Positions 1 to 5,032 of a stretch of 6,390 nucleotides of DNA are shown piece by piece (the first letter of the stretch is position 1; each line of letters opens with the position of its first letter). Origin of the DNA: Candidatus Woesearchaeota archaeon (GTDB lineage: Archaea > Nanobdellota > Nanobdellia > Woesearchaeales > UBA525); assembly GCA_027371725.1 (NCBI GenBank), contig DAHXMN010000037.1:1-6390 (forward strand). The letters are read 5' to 3'. The notes below the pieces were generated by a model. It ran no database searches. It was given only the letters and a program-made list of their open reading frames with translations, and had not been told where the DNA came from. Both the position numbers and the translations under genes were made by a program.

Positions 1-10
1 AGTGTTGTAT

Positions 11-835
11 ATGCTCGACAAGGATCTCCAGCGCAGGATACTCGACCACGTGCAGAAACGGCCATGCACGGTGCAGGAGATTGCCGCGCTGACCGGAAGG
101 AACTGGCGGACCGCGGAGCGCTACGTCGCGCAACTGGAACGGGAGACCGGCCTGATCGCGACGCGGACGTTCCGAGAGGGGACGCGGGGCGCGCTCAAGG
201 TCGTCTACTGGAACGCGCTCGAAGCGGCGAAGGGAAGCGCGTACCAGGAACGGTTGCTCAGGCGCGTCCTCAACGGCAGCAGGAAGGAGGAGTTCTCCCC
301 GTTCGACATCTACCAGTTCATCGGGGCGGGGAAACGGGAGGCGCTGCAGACGACAGAGGAGTTCGGCAAGGGGAAGGACGATCCGCTCGCGACGGCGCAG
401 CGCCAGGTCCTCTTTCTCTCGGGAAACCTCTCCTGGACGGCAGCCAAAGGGAACGTCGCGGCCGTCGAGCTGCTCGCGAGGCGCCGCGTGAGCATGAAGG
501 TCCTCACCCGGATCGACATCACCTCGCAGGCCAACGTGGAACGGTTGCTCGCCATCAACCAGCGGACGGGATGGGACGCGATCCAGGTGCGCCACTGCGC
601 GCAGCCGCTGCGCGGCATCGTCGTCGACGACACGATAGCGAGCCTCAAGGAGGTCTTCTCCCCCTCGGCCGTGCGTGAGGCGAAGCGGAAGACCTTCCTC
701 TTCTACCGCATCAGCGACGAGGAGTGGATCGGCTGGCTGCAGAAGGCGTTCTGGCATCTCTGGGACGGCAGCGTCGACGCGGCGACGAGGCTCGAGGCGC
801 TCGCGAGCGTGCGGAAAGACCCGAAAACCCTTTAA
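11..835 (+). CDS. Winged-helix regulator with PLD-like (TrmB-type) C-terminal domain
   Basis: Probable DNA-binding transcriptional regulator of about 274 residues. Residues 4-60 form a helix-turn-helix/winged-helix region: the recognition part is around TVQEIAALTGRNWRTAERYV (20-39), followed by a basic wing. Residues about 130-250 resemble the PLD-like fold at the C-terminus of archaeal TrmB-type regulators: a strand VLFLSGNLSW (133-142), then KVLTRIDI (163-170), and a motif RHCAQPLRGIVVDD (194-207) of the kind seen in related archaeal proteins (recognition from memory). A full phospholipase HKD pair is absent, so a ligand-sensing or structural role is more likely than catalysis. ATG at 11 is chosen because it directly precedes the HTH; the frame is open to position 2 with GTG and TTG, so the true start may lie outside the window. 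The stop codon lies inside the TATA box of the next gene. The ligand and targets cannot be inferred. Confidence 0.8.
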   Translation: MLDKDLQRRILDHVQKRPCTVQEIAALTGRNWRTAERYVAQLERETGLIATRTFREGTRGALKVVYWNALEAAKGSAYQERLLRRVLNGSRKEEFSPFDIYQFIGAGKREALQTTEEFGKGKDDPLATAQRQVLFLSGNLSWTAAKGNVAAVELLARRRVSMKVLTRIDITSQANVERLLAINQRTGWDAIQVRHCAQPLRGIVVDDTIASLKEVFSPSAVREAKRKTFLFYRISDEEWIGWLQKAFWHLWDGSVDAATRLEALASVRKDPKTL

Positions 836-838
836 ATG
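828..838 (+). promoter_or_regulatory. Archaeal TATA box for the GTPase gene
   Basis: CCCTTTAAATG contains a TATA-like CTTTAAAT centred near 834, 43 bases before the ATG at 877. A start site about 25 bases downstream of the box would give a leader of roughly 16-18 bases. That leader holds GGGGG (864-868), 8 bases before the ATG, as a plausible Shine-Dalgarno site. The box overlaps the TAA stop (833-835) of the upstream regulator gene. Confidence 0.55.
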
Positions 839-876
839 GCCCGCCGCTCTCGGCGGGAAGACAGGGGGATACGAAG

Positions 877-2073
877 ATGCTCGTCGGGATAGTCGGGAAA
901 CCCAGCTGCGGCAAGTCGACCTTCTTCAAGGCGGCGACGCTGGCGGAGGTGGACATCGCCAATTATCCGTTCACGACGATCAAGCCGAACCACGCCGTCG
1001 GGTTCGTCCGGGTCCCTGATCCCGCGAAGCCGTTCGGCAAGGTCTCCAACCCGCGCGTCGGGTTCGTGCTGGGCGAGTGGCGGTTCGTCGCCGTGGACCT
1101 GATCGACGTCGCCGGCCTCGTGCCGGGCGCGCACGAGGGGAAGGGGCTGGGCAAGGAGTTCCTCAACGATCTGAACCAGGCTGACTGCCTCATCCACGTC
1201 GTCGACGTCTCGGGCAGCGGGAACGAGAAGGGCGAGCCGATGGACGCGGGGACGTACGACCCGCTGAACGACGTGAAGTTCCTCGAGGAGGAGCTCGACT
1301 ACTGGTATCTCGACATCATGAAGAAGGGCTGGGAGCGGTTCGTCCGCCAGGCGCAGCAGGAGAAGCGGCCGATGGCGCAGGCCCTCGAGAAACAGATGTC
1401 CGGCCTGCGCGTCACGGAGGAGCTGGCGAAGCAGGCGATGAGGGAACTGTCCCTTGATCCTGAGCAGCCCGCGTCGTGGCCCGAGGAGAAGCTGCTCGCA
1501 CTGGCGAGCCTCCTCCGGAAGCGGTCCAAGCCGATGATGATCGCGGCGAACAAGGCGGACGTGCCCGGCGCGTGGGAGAACTACGAACGCCTGAAGAAGG
1601 AGTTCCCCGCGTATCACGTCGTGCCGTGCAGCGCGGAACTGGAACTCGCGCTGAAAGAAGCCGGGAAGCACGGGGTCGTCGACTACATCCCCGGCGAGAA
1701 GGGATTCGCGATCAAGGACGAAGCGGGGCTGAACGAGCGCCAGAGGAAAGGGCTCGGCTTCATCAGGCAGTTCATGGACAGCCACGGCAGCACAGGCGTG
1801 CAGGAAGTGCTGAATCACGCGGTCTTCCAATTGCTGCGGTACAAGCCGATCTTCCCCGGCGGCGTCACCAAGCTCGAGGACAGCCACGGCAACGTCATCC
1901 CGGACTGCTTCCTCATGCCGCCCGAGGCGACCGCGCTCGACTTCGCGTACAAGCTCCACACCGACTTCGGCAAGAACTTCATCAAGGCGATCAACGTCAA
2001 GACGAAGCTCCCCATCGGCAAGGACCACGTCCTCGCTCCCGGCGACATCGTCGAGATCATGGCGAACAAGTAG
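877..2073 (+). CDS. Ygr210-like GTPase of the YchF/OLA1 family with TGS domain
   Basis: A cytoplasmic P-loop GTPase of 398 residues, typical for the archaeal/fungal Ygr210 branch of the YchF/OLA1 family, which is thought to act in connection with translation. Motifs in order: P-loop GKPSCGKST (7-15); G2 region ANYPFTTIKPN (28-38); G3 DVAGLVPGAHEGKGLGKEFL (77-96); G4 NKAD (225-228); G5 CSAELE (251-256); a helical insertion around 130-205; and a C-terminal TGS domain at about 322-398. The canonical NKxD motif predicts GTP specificity, unlike bacterial YchF and human OLA1, whose altered G4 favours ATP. The frame is open further upstream, but ATG 877 is preferred: the P-loop begins seven residues in, a GGGGG ribosome-binding site is 8 bases upstream, and the TATA box is correctly placed. 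The physiological substrate within the translation apparatus is not shown by sequence. Confidence 0.95.
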   Translation: MLVGIVGKPSCGKSTFFKAATLAEVDIANYPFTTIKPNHAVGFVRVPDPAKPFGKVSNPRVGFVLGEWRFVAVDLIDVAGLVPGAHEGKGLGKEFLNDLNQADCLIHVVDVSGSGNEKGEPMDAGTYDPLNDVKFLEEELDYWYLDIMKKGWERFVRQAQQEKRPMAQALEKQMSGLRVTEELAKQAMRELSLDPEQPASWPEEKLLALASLLRKRSKPMMIAANKADVPGAWENYERLKKEFPAYHVVPCSAELELALKEAGKHGVVDYIPGEKGFAIKDEAGLNERQRKGLGFIRQFMDSHGSTGVQEVLNHAVFQLLRYKPIFPGGVTKLEDSHGNVIPDCFLMPPEATALDFAYKLHTDFGKNFIKAINVKTKLPIGKDHVLAPGDIVEIMANK

Positions 2074-2084
2074 GACGACAAGAA

Positions 2085-2095
2085 AATTGATAAAG
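2085..2095 (+). promoter_or_regulatory. Candidate TATA box for the small Cys/His protein gene
   Basis: AATTGATAAAG in the short spacer after the GTPase stop is the only A/T-rich block with TATA character here. Its centre (about 2091) is 43 bases before the ATG at 2134, the same geometry as the preceding gene. A leader of about 16 bases would carry AGGAGG (2120-2125), 8 bases before the ATG, a near-consensus Shine-Dalgarno site. Confidence 0.4.
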
Positions 2096-2133
2096 CTGTT
2101 TTCATTCAAGTATCCTCTCAGGAGGAGCGTCAC

Positions 2134-2520
2134 ATGAGCGATCGGGCGGATGAAGGGAACGGGACCCCTGTGAGGGCAGTCATCGAACGGGAAGACATCG
2201 CGAAACGAGCGCGAGAAGCCGGAGAGATGATAGCCAAGAGCGCGAAGGCGCTCAAAGAACGGTATGAACTCTGCGACGCGCAAGGGCACCATAAGCTCAA
2301 CACAGAGAATAACTACTGCAACTTCTGCTACCGCCGCACCATATACGAGACACCGGAGACTGATCGCATCCGCGAAGAGCGGGAAAAACTCCCCTCCTGG
2401 GAACGGCCTCTCGACGCCCCGGCAATGATGAGACGAGCGCAAGAAGAGACTGACGTCCAGAGAATGGACGACTATTGGACCGGCATTGGGACGATCAGCG
2501 GAGAACTGAAGAAACAGTAA
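2134..2520 (+). CDS. Small protein with putative Cys/His zinc site, function unknown
   Basis: A 128-residue protein not recognised as a named family. The start is well supported: ATG preceded by AGGAGG at 8 bases. Residues 16-45 are a charged predicted helix (EREDIAKRAREAGEMIAKSA). A compact cluster follows: Cys47, His52, His53, Cys62 and Cys65 (CDAQGHH, then nine residues, then CNFC). This could bind one zinc ion as a small ribbon. The rest (72-128) is charged and probably helical, with a conserved-looking tail containing DDYWTGIGT (112-120). There is no signal peptide or membrane segment, so it is probably cytosolic. Its DNA is visibly richer in A/T than its neighbours, especially around the Cys/His cluster (2260-2350), suggesting a different history or codon constraint. 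A role in binding nucleic acid or protein is only a guess from the metal site. Confidence 0.75.
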   Translation: MSDRADEGNGTPVRAVIEREDIAKRAREAGEMIAKSAKALKERYELCDAQGHHKLNTENNYCNFCYRRTIYETPETDRIREEREKLPSWERPLDAPAMMRRAQEETDVQRMDDYWTGIGTISGELKKQ

Positions 2521-2557
2521 CTGCCCTCCGAGAGCGACCTCGGCATAAGAGGAGCGA

Positions 2558-2576
2558 CGGAAACTTTCCGGCGCCG
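2558..2576. repeat. Two abutting palindromes upstream of the phosphatase promoter
   Basis: CGGAAACTTTCCG (2558-2570) is a near-perfect odd palindrome and CGGCGCCG (2569-2576) is a perfect one overlapping it. They end about 12 bases before the TATA-like box at 2588, where an archaeal regulator could bind. They could equally be chance in GC-rich DNA or part of the upstream gene's 3' region. Confidence 0.25.
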
Positions 2577-2586
2577 TTCTGGGAAG

Positions 2587-2596
2587 ATTTTTTAAC
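2587..2596 (+). promoter_or_regulatory. TATA box for the histidine-phosphatase gene (leaderless transcript likely)
   Basis: ATTTTTTAAC has its centre near 2592, about 27 bases before ATG 2619. With the usual archaeal spacing the transcript would start at or next to the ATG, so a leaderless mRNA is expected. GGAAGG at 2603-2608 would then lie outside the transcript. Confidence 0.5.
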
Positions 2597-2618
2597 CCCG
2601 GCGGAAGGCAGTCACCTC

Positions 2619-3248
2619 ATGGTCATGCGGCTGGTCATCGTCCGGCACGGCCGGACCGTCGGGAACGAGGCGGGCATCAACCAGGGCTGGATACCGGGGG
2701 AGCTGAACGATCTCGGCAAGAAGGAAGCGGAGCTCCTCGCGGAACGCCTCGCGGCGGAGCGGATCGACATCGTCTACGCGAGCGACCTCGACCGCGTGCA
2801 GGAGACGCTCGCGCCGTTCCGGAAGCTGCGGCCGGACATCGAGATCGTCGTGACGGAGAGGTTACGAGAGGCCGCGCTCGGTCCGTATGAAGGGACGCCC
2901 TATGGCGCGGTCCGGGACGCGAGGATGAAAGCGGAAGCGGAGGGTAGGAAGTTCTTGATCGAAGGCGGCGAGACGCTGGAACAGCTCTACGACCGGGTCG
3001 CGTCCTTCGTCGATGAAATCATCGCGAAACACACGGATGCTGAGACGGTCTGCTTCTTCACGCACGGCGGACCGGCGATCCAAATCGTCAAGCATCTCAC
3101 CAGGTTCCCGGACGAGGAGCATATGAACTATCACCCGAAGAACGCCTGCTATCACATTCTCGAGCGGCACGGCGACAACTGGAAGCTCGTCGCGAAGAAC
3201 GTCCACGACCATCTCGACGGGCTCGAGCCGGACAGGAAATGGGACTAG
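2619..3248 (+). CDS. Histidine phosphatase family protein (phosphoglycerate mutase-like)
   Basis: A cytosolic 209-residue enzyme of the histidine phosphatase (branch 1, PGM-like) superfamily, which works through a phosphohistidine intermediate. The RHG motif at residues 9-11 supplies the nucleophile His10. GELNDLGKKEA (27-37) matches the family G-x-L-x-x-x-G block, ASDLDRVQETL (54-64) supplies the second phosphate-binding Arg (Arg59), LREAALGPYEG (82-92) carries the acid/base Glu84, and FTHGG (147-151) holds the second catalytic His149. All core catalytic residues are present, so an active phosphatase or mutase is expected. Length fits single-domain members (about 200 residues). The substrate cannot be told from sequence: broad-specificity phosphatases, cobamide-pathway phosphatases and cofactor-dependent mutases share these motifs. 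ATG 2619 is preferred because the TATA box is 27 bases upstream; ATG 2625 is an alternative. The next gene is convergent. Confidence 0.9.
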   Translation: MVMRLVIVRHGRTVGNEAGINQGWIPGELNDLGKKEAELLAERLAAERIDIVYASDLDRVQETLAPFRKLRPDIEIVVTERLREAALGPYEGTPYGAVRDARMKAEAEGRKFLIEGGETLEQLYDRVASFVDEIIAKHTDAETVCFFTHGGPAIQIVKHLTRFPDEEHMNYHPKNACYHILERHGDNWKLVAKNVHDHLDGLEPDRKWD

Positions 3249-3284
3249 TGACCGCCCACTTCTTCCCGCTCACTTCTTCTTCAG
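3249..3284. terminator. Convergent 3' ends with pyrimidine-rich stretch
   Basis: Only 21 bases separate the stop codons of the convergent genes. On the + strand the interval and the first bases beyond it (3258-3282) are nearly all C/T with short T runs, which could serve as an archaeal U-rich terminator for the phosphatase gene. No strong hairpin is seen, and the pyrimidine run partly reflects Lys codons at the end of the opposing gene. Confidence 0.25.
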
Positions 3285-4061
3285 CGTGCGGAGGTCGGGG
3301 AAGTCCGGGTCGTCCTTGTAGGACTGGCCTTTCCCGGCCATGGCGGCGAAGTGCTGCATCGCCGCGCCGGCGGCTGCTGCGTGCGCAGACGATTGGGCGG
3401 GAGCGGCCGGTTTCGACGGCGCGGGCTGCTGCTTCGCGGGCGTCGCCGGCTGCGCGGCCGGCCGGAGGGCAGGCTTCGGCTGCTCGGCGGGCTGCGCCTT
3501 CTTCGCGATGCTGTACTTCTCGAGGAGCGCCTTGTACTCCTGGAAGTCAGGGGAGCGGCGGAACGCCTGCTTCTCCTCCATCGGCAGCCGCTCGAGCCAC
3601 TTGTGGATCGTCTTGAGCGTCTTCCGGACCTCTTCCTCGTCGTGGAGGACGTCACGCTCGTACGTCTCGAGGTCCATCGCCTTCTCCTCGAGCCGATGAC
3701 GGCGCTCGTACGATCGGAACATGCCGGTGAACCGCTCCCAGAGTGACTCGCGGACCTCCTCGAGCTCGGGCGCCGCTTCCGGATGCTCCTCCTCGGCTTC
3801 CGCGACCATCGCCATCTCCTCCTGCATGGCACGCAGGCGAGCCTTCTCCTCGAGCGTCAGGTTCTCGGAGACCAGCTCAGGATCCTTCTTCCCGAAGAGA
3901 CGTTCCCAGAAGCCGGGGCCTTCCTGGACCTCGACCGGCTCCGCCTTCGGCTTCTGCTTGGGCTTCGAGCTGAGGAAACCGAAGAGCCCGTCCGGCTCGC
4001 GACGCGATGAGATGTACTTGTCGAGTTCCCTGTTGAGCCCCGGATCCGCGATGATGACCAC
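3270..4061 (-). CDS. Charged protein with repeated WER motif and Pro/Ala-rich tail, unknown function
   Basis: A 263-residue protein of unknown function starting at GTG 4061; a TAG three codons upstream in the same frame leaves no earlier start. The N-terminus (1-30) ends in a short hydrophobic patch LFGFL (26-30), followed by a basic Lys/Pro stretch. Two similar tryptophan motifs occur: FWERLFGKK (51-59) and LWERFTGMF (107-115), each before a charged, probably helical or coiled-coil segment (66-104 and 116-185). Residues 190-235 are a low-complexity Pro/Ala/Gln linker, and the C-terminus ends in a basic LRTLKKK. There is no signal peptide or membrane span. The layout, with helical modules joined to a disordered tail, suggests a scaffold or adaptor, but nothing shows a catalytic role. 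It has its own promoter 35 bases upstream and no clear ribosome-binding site. Confidence 0.75.
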   Translation of the reverse strand: MVIIADPGLNRELDKYISSRREPDGLFGFLSSKPKQKPKAEPVEVQEGPGFWERLFGKKDPELVSENLTLEEKARLRAMQEEMAMVAEAEEEHPEAAPELEEVRESLWERFTGMFRSYERRHRLEEKAMDLETYERDVLHDEEEVRKTLKTIHKWLERLPMEEKQAFRRSPDFQEYKALLEKYSIAKKAQPAEQPKPALRPAAQPATPAKQQPAPSKPAAPAQSSAHAAAAGAAMQHFAAMAGKGQSYKDDPDFPDLRTLKKK

Positions 4062-4090
4062 CCTTTGCTATCGCTCCGACAGTGACGGAC

Positions 4091-4101
4091 ATATTTAAAG
4101 T
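4091..4101 (-). promoter_or_regulatory. TATA box for the charged-protein gene
   Basis: Read on the - strand, ACTTTAAATAT is a strong archaeal TATA-like box, centred near 4096 and 35 bases from the GTG start at 4061. The predicted leader is only about 8-10 bases. It is embedded between the gene start and the purine/pyrimidine tract. Confidence 0.55.
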
Positions 4102-4110
4102 TTGCCCCCT

Positions 4111-4191
4111 GCCGAGAGAGATCGAGAAGGAGGCGAGAGAGAAGAGGGAAAAGAGGGAGAAAGGAAAAGATTGAGGAAGAAAGAAGGGGTT
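4111..4191 (-). terminator. Long pyrimidine tract after the PEGA gene, presumed terminator
   Basis: Directly after the PEGA reading frame (stop at 4192-4194) the - strand is almost entirely C and T for about 80 bases, with an unbroken run of 36 pyrimidines (4135-4170) and one of 17 (4173-4189) and several T4 runs. Archaeal termination depends on U-rich tracts rather than hairpins, so a terminator is the simplest reading. The tract also separates the PEGA gene from the next promoter at 4091-4101. Confidence 0.45.
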
Positions 4192-4545
4192 TCAGCTCGC
4201 AGAAGTGGAGCCGCTCGCGGCCGCCATCGTGCAGCCGCTGCTCGTCGCGGTCTGGGCCGTCGCAGTCTGCGTCCCCGTCGGCTGCAGCGCCACATTGAAC
4301 GACGCGCCCGAACTCGTCAGGTAGAACGACGTCGAGTTGCTCCGGTAGCCGGAGAGCGAGACGGTCATCTGGTATGTGTAGCCGGGCGAGAGGAGGTAGC
4401 CGTGCAGCGGCGTCGTGCCGCTGAGCATGTTGATGATGATGACGCTCGCGCCGCTCGGCGTCGAGTCCACGTTGATCGGCGTGTTCCGTATGGTCAGGTT
4501 GGTACGGGTGCCATCATAGCAGTTAAGGATACATGTTCTCGCAGG
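4192..4545 (-). CDS. C-terminal half of PEGA-domain protein (second PEGA domain), frame-shifted
   Basis: The open frame holds a complete PEGA domain: INVDSTPSGASVIII (the V/S-x-P-x-G-A-x-V hallmark), then SGTTPLHGYLLSPGYTYQM, then VSLSGYRSNSTSFYL, and a final strand FNVALQP. PEGA domains are small beta-rich extracellular modules, common in archaeal surface and membrane proteins. A Thr/Ala/Ser-rich tail follows, with no membrane anchor. The first possible start, GTG 4468-4470, would cut off the first beta strand (INV), and the frame upstream is closed by TGA at 4546-4548. It is therefore not a natural separate gene; it continues the frame that stops at 4523-4525 if a +1 shift occurs in 4523-4548. 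The shift CCT-T-AAC gives ...ENMYP-NCYDGT..., completing a Cys motif. It is either one half of a frameshifted gene or the 0-frame product of recoding. Confidence 0.6.
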   Translation of the reverse strand, partial: PARTCILNCYDGTRTNLTIRNTPINVDSTPSGASVIIINMLSGTTPLHGYLLSPGYTYQMTVSLSGYRSNSTSFYLTSSGASFNVALQPTGTQTATAQTATSSGCTMAAASGSTSAS

Positions 4546-4981
4546 TCATCACTTCGTTCGTGATCGACGCGCCGGCGCAATAGTACTTCACAGCTGTCGC
4601 GTTGTTCTTGCAATAGTCGTACTCCGTTGCGCCGTCCAGGTTGTAAGTCTCGCATTTCTGCGTGTAGCAAGGCGACCCGCCGGACGAGACGGTGGTGGTG
4701 CCGGCGACCTTCTGGAAGCAAGCCTGCCGCAGGGTGACGTCGACCGACGTCGTGGTCCCGTTGACAATCGTCACGCTGATATTCTGTGGAAGATAGCCGC
4801 CCGTGCCGGTCATTGTGTTTTCCACCGGTATCTCGTACGTCCCGGCCTGCAGCACATCGTCGACAGGCGCGTAGCCGATGAAAGACGAAGCGGTGGAGCC
4901 GTGGTAAAGGAGCGCAGGGGAATGGTCGGGGGTCGTCGTGACATGGAGCGTGCCGTAGCCGCTGACGGCGCCTCCGGCGGG
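4523..4981 (-). CDS. N-terminal half of PEGA-domain protein (first PEGA domain and Cys-rich linker), no start codon
   Basis: The frame reads a first PEGA-like domain: GYGTLHVTTTPDHSPALLYH, then QAGTYEIPV, then a Gly-Tyr segment and strands ISVTIV and SVDVTL. A Cys-rich region follows: SPCYTQKCETYN and DYCKNNATAVKYYCAG, then MTCENMYP before TAA (4523-4525). Repeated Cys patterns of this style (YC ... YYC ... C ... C-x-DG) occur in secreted proteins of small archaea, and the last part of the pattern (NCYDG) is found only in the +1 frame. No ATG, GTG or TTG exists in this frame before GTG 4855, which lies inside the domain. The open frame extends to the TGA (5033-5035) of the membrane-protein gene, in the same frame. 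No signal peptide is seen. It could be 5'-truncated decay, a readthrough extension of the upstream gene, or an assembly artefact. Confidence 0.55.
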   Translation of the reverse strand, partial: PAGGAVSGYGTLHVTTTPDHSPALLYHGSTASSFIGYAPVDDVLQAGTYEIPVENTMTGTGGYLPQNISVTIVNGTTTSVDVTLRQACFQKVAGTTTVSSGGSPCYTQKCETYNLDGATEYDYCKNNATAVKYYCAGASITNEVMTCENMYP

Positions 4982-4991
4982 ACGTTCTACA

Positions 4992-5012
4992 GGCCCCTGA
5001 GGGGCCGGCCCC
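4992..5012. repeat. Overlapping GC palindromes after the membrane-protein stop
   Basis: GGCCCC-TGA-GGGGCC (4992-5006) forms a 6-bp stem with a 3-base loop, and GGGGCCGGCCCC (5001-5012) is a perfect 12-base palindrome sharing one arm. On the - strand the structure begins 20 bases after the TGA at 5033-5035, in the stretch between the membrane-protein frame and the recognisable PEGA sequence. It might be a transcript-stability hairpin or a recoding stimulator; chance is possible at this GC content. Confidence 0.5.
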
Positions 5013-5032
5013 GAGAACCGTCGGTCCGGCGA

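Noticed and set aside
832..2442. Long antisense frame of more than 500 codons on the - strand opposite the GTPase and Cys/His genes
   Set aside because: It mirrors the codon structure of confidently identified genes, reads as low-complexity Leu/Arg/Val/Asp-rich sequence and matches no family. Long antisense frames are expected at this GC content.
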